DNA from: Sphagnum magellanicum
Lineage: Eukaryota; Streptophyta; Sphagnopsida; Sphagnales; Sphagnaceae
Assembly: GCA_021904315.1 (NCBI GenBank)
Contig: CM038915.1
Coordinates: 10,168,001-10,232,000 of the forward strand
DNA: 64,000 nt
Direction of reading: 5' to 3'
Part shown: positions 49,161 to 59,905 of the stretch, piece by piece
Layout of the letters: each line of letters opens with the position of its first letter
Numbering within the stretch: the stretch's first letter is position 1
The notes under the pieces: model-generated
What the model was told of the DNA's origin: nothing
The model's input: only the letters and a program-made list of their open reading frames with translations
Database searches by the model: none
Position numbers and translations under genes: made by a program

Positions 49161-51164
49161 TGCTGTTGTATTTTAATACCTACCCGTCCATGTCCTTAAA
49201 CTAGTCTTGTCACCCCACCCAGTCCCACAAGTCGTTTCATCATTGAGTCTCTTATTGATCAGAACATCAAATCGATATAAATGCAGAAAAAAAGAGTTAG
49301 TATGGAGAGAATTTCAGAGGGCATGAAAATTGGTTGGTGTTAAGCTTGCACACCTTAGACCATTACATTCACATGTTAGACTTCATGCATCAACTGTTCA
49401 ATCAAGGAGTTTATATTACCGGCAATGCAATAAGATATTGAAGCAAGTTATAATGTATTTCAAACCTTTCATAAGATTTTTTTGAGTGTTAAATCACAAT
49501 TGACATCATTGAGAAGAAGCTGACTACATAGAACTAAAGAGAACCCACCATCACTATCCGCTTTAATGAAATAGGAGACATTCTAACTTCAAAAAAACCT
49601 GAAAGATGACTCTTTCTTGGATCTTTTTGGACACCTCTCTCAACATACATAGAGGGAGCAACTGCATGCATCCAAGCTTGTACATCATCGAATTACTATC
49701 AACTTTTCACCCATGATGAGTATTTTTTCAATTATTTAAAAATTTGCCTTGAAAAATAAAATCTTATAAAAGCTTCTCTAAGAGCTTCCATCAGTTACAC
49801 CCCCCCCCCTCTTTCACCAAAGTCTCAAGCCCATGTTTTATACATGCTAGGGGTTCAATGTAGAGTTTAGTTTATCCAAATAGAATTGGTGCCCACATGA
49901 AGACCTTTGTTCTTTCTTGTGATTAATTACAAAGATAGGAGGTATCTAGAAATGTATGAGGTCTTGTTTCATGATGATATACTGGCAAATGTTGCATAGT
50001 TGTACAAGGAATCTCCATTTGTATTAGATTGTACATCCACTTTGTGTGCATGTATGAAAGAAAATGTGTATGCAATTGCAAAAGGTGAATGCTAAAAATG
50101 ATCCAAGGTTTGTGTGAGCTTTGCCTTTTGTTGCTTTTGTTGTCTTTTCACCCCTTCCTCTATTTAGATGATTTAATGGCATATTAACATTAGGATACAC
50201 CCAAAACATCTAGTTTGTTTGTGACGGCCACATGTTGAGATGCGCATCCATGTTTACTGCTTACTTGAGTCATTGCATGCCTCCATATTGTGAGTGAACA
50301 ACTGGCTGAATTTTTTTCATACAAAATGGTGGAAAAAAGCTGTTTTTGGGTTTAATATTTGCCAAATTTCTCTCTCAGCAAATATTATAGAAAGCTGTCT
50401 AAATTTCTTAATTTTTTTGTTTTTCATAACCAAATTTGGCTAAATCATTTTATGGGTGATTGCCACTTTTGTTACATCACAAAATTGAAAAGAGAAAACA
50501 TTGATCAAGACATTGTCATAAAGAGTGCATCCCAAAAATTGACTTTAATAAGTTCCCAACTTCTTTGCCTACAATAGTTGGAAATGACATCTTGTTAACA
50601 TTCAATAAGTCACCCATTTGCGCACAAAACTATGCCATCACCAATCACTGACTTATTTTTCGATATTTTGTTTGCCACTCAAAAATGGGATCTCAATGGA
50701 GCAAAATAGGTACAAAGCATTCTATTTTCTCCTCCAAACCGCCACATATTATTGTAGATTGTTTGTTGAGTTTTATTGTATTTTCCAAAAATGGTGAGAT
50801 AATATTTACATAAGATCCTGATGAGAAATCTGCATTATCCCCTCTCCATAAGGAAATACAACATTAGAACTTAATAATTTGCATTAAAGGGGGGAGGGGA
50901 GGTTTGAGAAAAGTTTGGATCTTCATGTTCCCAATGTGTTCCCAAGTTGTTCTCAATAGAATTACGCTTGATATCCTTTGCCTGAAGTTTTACCCTTGTA
51001 ACCTATATGGATAGGTAAAAGGGAAAAAATTGAGAGTGTGGAAAGTTTTATTACAAACGTTTTTGATGGGCCAATCAATGAGGCTCATCACCTCAAAAAC
51101 AAAAAAAACGAGATTTTGGTGCACTCACAACTAGGCTAACTATAATGCTACAAAACATAGGAAT
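49161..51164. other. Intergenic DNA, no gene seen
   Basis: Mixed composition with a C-run (49800-49809) and a G-rich run (50888-50902). It carries one copy of dispersed family 3 (50425-50487). No coding frame with recognisable content. Confidence 0.5.
50425..50487 (+). repeat. Dispersed repeat family 3, plus-strand copy
   Basis: 'ccaaatttggctaaatcatt', then 'gattgccacttttgttacat', then 'cac'. This matches the reverse complement of 30857-30910 closely and 41045-41102 more loosely. Confidence 0.6.
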
Positions 51165-51167
51165 TTA

Positions 51168-51499
51168 GGCCCACTTTAGACGAGGATCCAGGGTCCACTT
51201 TCCTGGGAACCAATTTGGACTGATTTGAAGCAAATGGAATCCTTGAGTTGGACTATACCTTGGTCCCTAGCCTGATTCTTGGTTCTCCAAATCAGGAGCT
51301 CTCCTTTTAGCACTGTTTTTTGGTCCAAACCAATTGATTTTCCCTCCAAAACAGGTGCCATGTAGGATTAGCCTCAATGTGCCACTTTTTGGTCTTGGAC
51401 CCTCGTCTAAAGGCCTTGGGATCAATTTAAAGCTTTCAACCAACAAGATTGCTTGAATTCATTGGTCCATGGACCTTGGACCCTCATCTAAAGTCGCCC
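51168..51499. mobile_element. PIF/Harbinger-like (Tourist-type) MITE, family 2 short copy
   Basis: 332 bp. The left end is GGCCCACTTTAGACGAGG. The right end read backwards is GGGCGACTTTAGATGAGG, and the following GGTCCA-type block is also inverted. TTA flanks both sides (51165-51167 and 51500-51502). A TWA target duplication with GGSC-type ends is the hallmark of PIF/Harbinger Tourist elements. No coding capacity. A longer relative lies at 28834-29725. Confidence 0.75.
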
Positions 51500-51823
51500 T
51501 TAGTTACCTATCCTACTTCAGATGATATTGTGTAGATTTTAAATTGAAGACCATAAAAGTCACGCTCTTTGTCTACTTGGGATAAGGATTAGCCAAACAA
51601 CCTCAAATCTTACAACCCTAAATGCACCGACAGACTTGTTCCTTCAGTTCCCAAAAGCTTCAACTGGTTGCAACTTGCAATACAGTAGTAGTTTGGCAGC
51701 TTTGACAGATTGTTTAAATGTTCAAATGAAAAATACTTTTTTTTTCCCAAAGAATAGAACTTTGTTAAGGCAAATTGACAGTCTTCTGCACATTTCAAGA
51801 ATATTCAAAATTTTCACACAGAA

Positions 51824-51880
51824 ACTTCAAAAAATAATTTAATTATTATTAGACAGACGTCTCTTGAAGCTGCCCCTATA
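51824..51880. repeat. Dispersed repeat family 4, copy 3
   Basis: 'cttcaaaaaataatttaatt', then 'agacagac', then 'cttgaagctgccc'. Matches copies near 11694 and 45204. Here it is not next to a recognised gene. Confidence 0.5.
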
Positions 51881-53118
51881 CTTCCGGTAGTGCAGCCACT
51901 TGGGCATTACCTTACACTACCTTACACAAAGCACTCAAAGAAAATTTGTAGTGTATTTGGAGGGCACCTTATATCCAACAATTTCCCTCCAAGAAAATGA
52001 GAGTACTCCTCAATAGTGGGTGGGTTCTTACACCTAGAAGTATACATAATTTCCCTCCTATTATTGAGGAGTAGGCATCATATCCCTCCCACTCCTATCA
52101 CATGCCTTGTGCTATATGATAGGTAAAGCCCATGGGTGGGTGACATTCTCAAAATGCGGGGCCGGATTATGGCTATCACCTCATCCTAGGCCCCTTACCC
52201 TATGGCTTTACCCTTTCCATTTGGCATCCATGGACATATTTTAGTGAGCATGGATGTGAAATGGAAAGGATGAAAAAGTGTAAGATGAAGAAGCCCTAGT
52301 GTTGGGGCACTCCCCCAATGATGGCCCTCAAGGCCAGAGGCTGAGTAGGGCCCATTATTTCAGAAATGCATTGGCCCAAGGGCATTGCACATAGTAATGG
52401 TGCTTATTCCTTGGCATGTTGTTTTTCCTTCCTGTGATACCTGGCAGGTATCATACGGGTATATGTTTCTCAACACAGGCATTCCATTTTTTTCAAAAAG
52501 TTTGCAAGCTTCTTATGCCTTGTAAGCATATCTGCATGTACAAGTCTTTTCCATGCATGGAAGGAACTTACTAGATGATGCAAGGGGGAGGGGGGAGACA
52601 TCTGAGAGTAATATCTTGGTGACAATGGTAAGGACTAAGTGTTTGTCGGTGCATTTAGGGCTTTCAAGTTTTCTGGCCCAAAAGAAGCTTTGTGGAATTT
52701 GAGCAGACTTTTATCGTGAGATATCCATCCACTCGCCATGTTTCACAGTGATGAAATTAAAATGAAAGCAATGCCCAACGCCCAACACCCATGCTTGATG
52801 CAATACCTAGTTCCTTTCCATGTGTGAGGTCTCACCCCGGTGGGCTGAACAGAAAAGAGAATCTAGTAGCATTGCCAGTAAATTGTTGCAAGCACACCCA
52901 CGTGCATTGCTTCGTGTGAATTTGTTGGCCATAGCTTAACTTAGGAATCCCATTGGTCATGAGCTTATTGCAAGTTGCATTATGAAAGTTATAATGATGT
53001 GAGAAATAATTCACTGACTTGTGATGAATCTGTGCCAAATACGTACTTTTAAAAAAGTTATTCCAAATTGAACAAATTCTTTTTGCTACATACAATTTTG
53101 TTGGCTATTTCAATGAGC
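51881..53118. other. Higher-GC intergenic DNA, no gene seen
   Basis: Distinctly less AT-rich than its surroundings but without a convincing exon. It holds several foldbacks: GGTAAAGCC at 52122-52130 pairs with GGCTTTACC at 52204-52212, and the stronger hairpin at 52212-52269. It could be an unidentified inverted-repeat element. Confidence 0.45.
52212..52269. repeat. Imperfect hairpin, ~22-bp stem
   Basis: The left arm CCTTTCCATTTGGCATCCAT, extended by a few bases, pairs with the right arm ending GCATGGATGTGAAATGGAAA plus GG. There are about two mismatches, and the loop is ~14 nt rich in A/T. Confidence 0.7.
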
Positions 53119-53121
53119 AGT

Positions 53122-53561
53122 AGATTTATCTGTAAAGTCACCCTGTCTGTGGGCCTGCTTTCACCCCCTATCCCCTGTTTCATTGATATCCGCAAAGTAA
53201 GGAAATTTTATTACATCTCAGTATGAAATGCTGAAACTCAGCATTTCATGCACGAGGTTCGAGACTAATTACAATAGTTGTACAGGTGGGAGAACTGAAA
53301 ATATATGTAACACCAGTGGGGGACGGTCAGGGAAAAGGAAAGACAGGATGAAACTCAGTTTACCACCAAAATTGGTGGAAAAAACTAGTTTGAGTCCAAG
53401 TTATATTTTGTTTTGTGAAATTTTCATTCCCAGTCAAGTGTTTGATGCCCTAATATGCCAAAACTGCCCGTTGTCGCGCCCTAATCACAAGACTTTGATG
53501 CCCTATTATGTCGAAACTGGCCGTTCTCGCCCCCTAATCGCCAAACTTTATGGATAACTCT
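53122..53561 (+). mobile_element. MITE-like element family 1, copy C
   Basis: 440 bp. The left terminus is AGATTTATCTGTAAAGTCA; the right terminus read backwards is AGAGTTATCCATAAAG. It is longer than copy B partly because a ~53-bp segment starting 'tttgatgccct' is tandemly duplicated (about 53440-53546). It contains the perfect 12-bp-stem hairpin at 53223-53249. Confidence 0.8.
53223..53249. repeat. Perfect 12-bp hairpin inside MITE family 1
   Basis: ATGAAATGCTGA, loop AAC, then TCAGCATTTCAT. Copies A and B keep the same hairpin with one to three mismatches in the outer stem, while the loop and inner stem are unchanged. Confidence 0.85.
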
Positions 53562-53569
53562 GAGTAAGT

Positions 53570-56030
53570 AAACTATTCCTGAACTGCTGCTAGAGACACT
53601 GATATCATGACACTTCTGGGATGATGGGTTCTCTGAGCTCTCATCAATCAGGGCATGAAGCCAAAGCAGCAGACTAACTAAGTACTTCCTAGAACCTTGT
53701 GTACAGCAGAAATAAGTCCACCGACCTGAACCCTCAACCCGAAAAAAAGAGATAAAAAAAGAGAAGAAAAACACCAAAACAAGAGTCCTCTAAAGAAAGC
53801 TGCCACCAAATGCAACTTTCCACAACAGCATACACTGTACAACTGCAAGCCTCCAAGGAATAAAGGACATGGAAACCAGTCTTGGGTGAAGGGAGAGGGA
53901 AGGAAGGGGATGTTTTTCTAGTACTTTTGTAAGTTTTTTGTCGGGTGAGATTGATGGTTTTTCTATGAATTATGTGACCCGGCACCTACTAGTGTACCAT
54001 CCATTGAAAACCCATTATGACAAAGCTATGGATGAACCATAACCGAGTTGCCATAGTGTTTCACCTTAGCAATCTTTTTGTATAAACCTCCTTTTTCCAA
54101 CTCACACAACCCAGGTAACTAACTACCTTGGGTAAGTGGGTAAGTATCATAGTACCTTAGCAGCTTTCACACTTGTTTCTCGAATAAATGAATAAATAAA
54201 TAATTATACTTTTCATTTCTAAAGATTCAATATTTTCTTTCAAAAAAATTATTTGAAAATGATTTTTTTGGACATTTCTGAAAATAATATAATTAATGTC
54301 GAACATGCCAAGGTAGTAGGGTATTGTAAGTTAATGTAAGGGATTACTATGTATGTAGTGAAGTTAGTAAGCCAATGCTCAGTAATTACTAGGTTGGTAA
54401 ATACATGTGAATGAACTTCATAAACCATTGAATGGTTACTATATAGCTAACCACGATGGTTAGCTATGGGATAGGAATACAATGAAAAAATGTTTTCGTG
54501 TGTCATATAGCATCCATCCTGAAGGGCGCATTGGTCGGTGCTTTGGTTCACTTTGGCCACTGGTTTGCAAGTTCTATTATTCATGTGAAAAAGAAGAATA
54601 TGGCATAAATGCATATAATCTATCCCGATACAATAAAATATTCATTGATGTGAATAAATGGTGAAAATATTGGTCACACACTCTATTTGATAGATTGGAA
54701 AAGTTCCCCCCAAAAAAGAATTAAACAAAAAAAAATCTTGTACTTTACTACTACCTTGGCAACTTCCACACTAATTATGTATTATTTTCAAATATGTTGA
54801 AAATTTGAAAATAAAAAAAATCTTCAGATTAAAAAAAAATCTGTTCAGGAAAATATTGAATTTTCAATAATATTCTGATTGTTGATAATAAAAATTCAAA
54901 AATTAATTTGGTTATAGACCAGATACGAAAGTAAAAAAAAATTAAGAATCCTTTTTTTTTTTTTTTTTTTGGGCTACTTGCTGGGAACCTGTTGTAAAAA
55001 ATCTGATAATTAAAAGTTATTATTAATTTTCAAAATCTGGAAAATTAGGGCCATTTTAAATCCCCCACCCAAAACCCCCCCCCCAAACAAAATTCATGCA
55101 TATAAATGTGTGTGTGTGGAGAAATAATATTTTTCAATGTAAAAAGAAATGCAAAAGTTTGCCCAAAACAAAACAAAACCATATAGAGGGCATTTTTTAA
55201 AGGATTCTTTGGTTTCAGAATGGTCACTTTTTTGAGGTTTTTAATGGAACTTGTGATATGATTTTAAGACTGATTATTTCAATTTCTAAGACTTTTAGTG
55301 TCGATTTTTTCTAATAACATTGAAGCCCAGTTCGGTTTAGGATAATATATGGTTGCATTTTCATTACACACAATTAAACTTTTTTTTTTTTTTTGGGGTG
55401 TAATATTAGTTTGTTCAAATGAGTTCACACAATTGGAAAAGAAGATTATGTTATATTAATAATGCACAACCAATTAAAACTATCTATTCGCATTAAAAAT
55501 GTAGGGTTATGCTTAAATTTTAAAAAATATAAGTTGTACTTATCTACTTAGAAAACTTAAACTTGTTGAAAAAGTGACAACACCCCATTAAGACTCTAAT
55601 TCAATCTTTTTAAAAAATCCATCAATTGATCAAGTTCCAATGGTGATTTTATTAAAACATTGAATCTCTAGTTAAGCTACCCTAGAATCTAATGTAAAAC
55701 CTAGACTTGACCTCACCTAAAATCAAAAACATGTCAACATTGGTCAAAACAAGGCATTTTTATTTTTTAAATTTTATTTTCACATTTTTCATATTGATAA
55801 ATTGGAAAAATATTCCCAAAAACTAGCAAAATTAGTTGAATTTATGCCTCCCAAAAAAAAACTTTCCCAATTTTTTGTCAAAAAAATGACAAATGTTTTC
55901 TTCAAATAACATCGATCACAACATCTTGTATTTAAAATAGTATACATAATTGGACCACTAAAAATTAACTGCAATGGCAATATTACAATTAATGGCAATA
56001 TTACATTTTGGAAATATGTATAGTCGGGTG
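53570..56030. other. Intergenic DNA, no gene seen
   Basis: Poly-T tracts (54952-54970, 55381-55394), a C-run (55074-55084) and part of dispersed family 3 (54925-55055). Open frames are short and unrecognisable. Confidence 0.5.
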
Positions 56031-56036
56031 GTGGAT

Positions 56037-56597
56037 ATACCTTACCTTGTGGTTAAATTTAAGATTAAGGTGCCAAATTGAATTAATTTTGAAGGCAAAG
56101 GAGCTTTTGACACATGCTAGATCCTAACATTTGGACAACTTGTGTGCAAGGAACAATTCAAAAACCAAACTTTTTTTAATGATGATGTTGGCATGTCAAA
56201 GGAAGATGTTGAAAAATAAGATTTAAAGGAGCTTTTTGAAAACAATGAAATTGCAAGATTAATGGTCAAATTTTGTTGTGGCTTGAAGCTTTGCTTTTAT
56301 ATCAAGGTCATAGTTTTTTTGGAATTTCATGGTATGTATTTTTTGTCAAGTCACTTTTATGTGAAACTTTTTAGAATTTCATGTAATTACAAGTTTTGTG
56401 TGTTTCTACATCAAGACAAATGAATACTACAATTATTGTGTTTTCACATATGTCAATCTAGAATTTTGAACAAATTAGACAATTTTGTGTTGGAATTTTT
56501 TTACACTTTCAACATTATTTTCTTTAGAATTCATGAAAATTTTCACAATCTCGTTTTAAAATTAATTTGCATAAAATCTAACCACGAGGTAAGGTAT
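56037..56597. mobile_element. Inverted-repeat (MITE-like) element, 561 bp
   Basis: ATACCTTACCTTGTGGTTA at 56037-56055 is repeated inverted at 56579-56597 (TAACCACGAGGTAAGGTAT) with one mismatch. The interior is AT-rich and non-coding. No target duplication is clear, so the class is open. Confidence 0.6.
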
Positions 56598-56599
56598 TG

Positions 56600-58370
56600 T
56601 ATGACAATGCTCCGAGGTAGGGGCATTCCCACAATAAGGGGCCTAGGCCAAGGTGATTTTTAAAAAAGATAGTTCTAGGGCCCCATTAGAAATTACATGA
56701 AGTTTCTACTAATTAGTAGACTCATGTAATTAAAAATGTAGAGCTTTCAAAAAAACCAAATGCACAAATTATAAATCCATGCATAAAGTTAGAAGAAACA
56801 ACTCAAGTAGTCCAAAGTCTAGAGTACAAAATTAATCATGAAGAAAGGTCTCAATGATTCAAAACAAACGAATAGACATGTGCAAGTGGTAGTAGTGGAA
56901 GCAAAGTGTAGGAAGGCAACTTATAATTGCATATCACACCTTGAACTTGTTAAAAAGAGGAAGAATGACCAAACAAAAAGACACATGAGACATGAGAGAC
57001 AAGAAGTAAGAGACAATAAAATACGAAAACACACAATTAAAAAATTTCTCACCTTCATCTTCATATGATGCACTTGCCATACTTGGATAAAATCTTGAGT
57101 AAATGTGTAAAAGGAATTATTAGTGTAGATGGCACTTACTCTTGCCATTTTCAGATCACATTCAAAAGCAAATCTAAAGTGCAAATTTGTGACTACTATC
57201 TATGCTCCAGCTCTTTTCATCACATTCAAAGCTCAAATCTCAAACTCAAAAACCTAAAAGAAACTCTAAACTTCTTTTAAAAATTTGAGAGATTTCAAAT
57301 GTTGCGAATGTTGGGTTTCATTCAACTAACCTTGGCAACACGATGTTTTTCAAACTTGTCACAATATAGGCTTCATTCAAAGAACCTTATGTTATTTTCA
57401 GTGTTGGGGTGAAGGTGGGCCTTGATCTTTCAAATATTTTATTGCAGTGTCAATGTGGGGGATGACACATTGGGGGGAGGGAGATGAGTGAGGAATTTTT
57501 GGAGGCCTTTAATAAGCTTTATATGATGGAAGCTTAGAGTTAGGGATGATTTATGGTCGAGCGCTTGGGCTTGGGATCACAAAAATCTAAATTCCTTCAT
57601 TGGTTCAAAGCATGAAAGGTCGTCAATTTGGGTTTACACTAGGGTAGTTTGAAATCAATCCCCAAGCAAATGGCCTTGGATGAAAAAGTTTGTTGGAATC
57701 CTACATGGATTGATATGGATAATGTTGCTTGGGGCCTTTGGGTATTCTTTTAGGTGAGCTTGATGAAAATAACAACAAACCATGGGTCCCAAAAAATCCA
57801 ACCCATTCATCTATGATATTTTAATAATGTTTTTAATTTTTTTTCGAAAAGTAAGGTTGAAGGGAATTTTTGGTGGCTTCTTGCCCTCTCACAACATTAT
57901 TGCCTCTTAAACATAATAATAAAAACAAATCGTCTCTTTCCTTTGATTGTTATAAGGCACTTTGAGATGTTGAAGTTTTTTGCACTAAAGTTGTTTGTCA
58001 ATACTTCAATTCGTTGTTAGTTTTTTTTCACAATATTTTTTTAAGCCACGGAAGGAAGGCTCTCCATGTAATAGAGATTACTTCCAATCACAAAGGTGGA
58101 ATCAAAATTCTCAAGAGATGGGAGTTGCACTTTCCATGGCTTAAATTTAAATTCATAAGCTTTCTTTGAGAATGTTCAATTATAGTGCATTTTAGAAAGG
58201 TAAAAAATAATGTACAACCTTCACATACGAGGATCCCTTCTAGTGATGAAAAAATATAATTTTTTGCAACATTTGATTTTTATGGACAAATAATGAAGGT
58301 TGTGTGAATCAAAGAAGAAGACATGGGCTTGGAAAAAATCATGTGTTCTTTTCTCTTTTTTTTGGGTTGA
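56600..58370. other. Intergenic DNA, no gene seen
   Basis: No recognisable coding sequence. A spaced inverted repeat, CCCCAAGCAA at 57661-57670 with TTGCTTGGGG at about 57725-57735, lies just right of a single GGGTTTACACTAGGG near 57630 that resembles the terminus of the 58376 element. Confidence 0.45.
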
Positions 58371-58375
58371 AACTG

Positions 58376-58499
58376 GGTTTACACTAGGAACAAATGCCCT
58401 TGAGCCATGGTCCATGGTTTTTCATGGTCTCTCATCCAAAAAGTGGGGTACCATGAGATTTTATAGGCCATGCATGGCCCAAGGATTCTAGTGTAAACC
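58376..58499. mobile_element. Small inverted-repeat element, 124 bp
   Basis: The termini are a perfect 12-bp inverted repeat, GGTTTACACTAG (58376-58387) and CTAGTGTAAACC (58488-58499). Partly paired sequence continues inward (CCTTGAGCCATGG against GGCCATGCATGG). The interior is non-coding. Confidence 0.65.
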
Positions 58500-59332
58500 A
58501 CCACTTACTCATGAAAGAACATTTTGGGAAGGGACATATGACATTTTATCCTTCCTTCAAAGGGTTAAAAGTCCAATACTGCATGTGTTGCACTTGAAAG
58601 TTGACCCTTATCATTTGGATGAATAAAATGGTTCATTTGAAACATTTGGATGTTAGTTTTGAATTTGGATGTTTTTCAATCCAAGTATATGCTGCCTCAA
58701 TTTCTCTTCAAAAACATTGAAGCTATCAAGCAAATTTCTGGATTTACAATATGATTCAAATGACAAAAAAATTGTCCCAAAGAAAACAAGATTGGTAATA
58801 GTGTAACAATGATGTAAAAAAACCAAATAGTAATTGAATTAAAATGTTATAAAACCTAAATCTACAAATTCACATTTAGAGGGGAATGTTAGGTCTTGAT
58901 ATATCTAAACTCAAACTTTTTTATTAAACATAGAGGCATGTTGAACACTCACATGCTCATTATATCTGAAACCTCGAAGTGTGATACCTTACCCTAGGCT
59001 CAATTTTGTCATTACACATTCTTTTAAATATCGAAACAAATATCTATAAAAATATGAAACTGAGGTGTTCAAAACCATTGTAATTATCGCACGCATTATA
59101 ATGATCTAAATAATTTCACAACTCATATAACAATATCATAGTAAACTACAATGTATCATGAAAAAATAGTAACAAATTTTTTTTCTTTTTAAAAATGTTT
59201 AAAAATGATAATTTGTTTTGTCAATGTGGAAGTTGACATTAGGCTATGGTAATATGACAAACTTATATTTAGGAAATTCAATCCATTGGATACAAATGAC
59301 ATATGTTTTCCTATAAATTTCTATACATATCA

Positions 59333-59380
<48 letters not shown>
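59333..59380. repeat. Compound (TC)n(AC)n microsatellite
   Basis: About eight TC units followed at once by about sixteen AC units. Confidence 0.95.
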
Positions 59381-59382
<2 letters not shown>

Positions 59383-59655
59383 TAATAATTCATATTTGGA
59401 TCTATTCTGTACTTACCACTTGAAATTGGCAGGTTTTTTTTTTGTTTAAAGTGTTCAATTATTTCAGAAAAACAGGTCTGGCAGCTCTCCACTTTGAATA
59501 TTTCAGAAGAACCTCAGAGTGTCATCATATATATCATATATAATTCATGTTTGGGTATATGCACCTCTTATTATGGTCTATTATTCTGCCTGGCCAACAA
59601 CAGCATCTCGAGGACAATGTTGATTATTCTCAATGCATTTACAGGCTTCATGTTT

Positions 59656-59678
59656 TGTGTGTGTGTGTGTGTGTGTGT
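59656..59678. repeat. (TG)n microsatellite
   Basis: About eleven TG units followed by a T-run. Confidence 0.95.
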
Positions 59679-59699
59679 TTTTTTTTAATAAAAAATTTC

Positions 59700-59905
59700 A
59701 TCAAACATCATGCATTTCTTGCCATCATGTTTCATGTTTTTAAATTTCTTTTTCCTTTGAACACCATGCATTTGAGATCTTCATGCTTCATGATTTCTAT
59801 TTATTTATTTATTTATTCCTTTGAATGCCATGCATTTGTGATCTTCATGTTTCATGGTTTTTTTAAATTTATTTATTCCTTGCTTCCTTTGAACACCATG
59901 CATTT
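59700..59905. repeat. Tandem repeat, 57-68-bp unit, ~3.3 copies
   Basis: Unit landmarks: 'cctttgaacaccatgcattt', 'gagatcttcatg', 'ttcatg', then a T/ATTT-rich tail. CATGCA anchors at 59708, 59765, 59829 and 59897 give spacings of 57, 64 and 68 bp. Length variation sits in the ATTT-rich tail. Confidence 0.85.
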
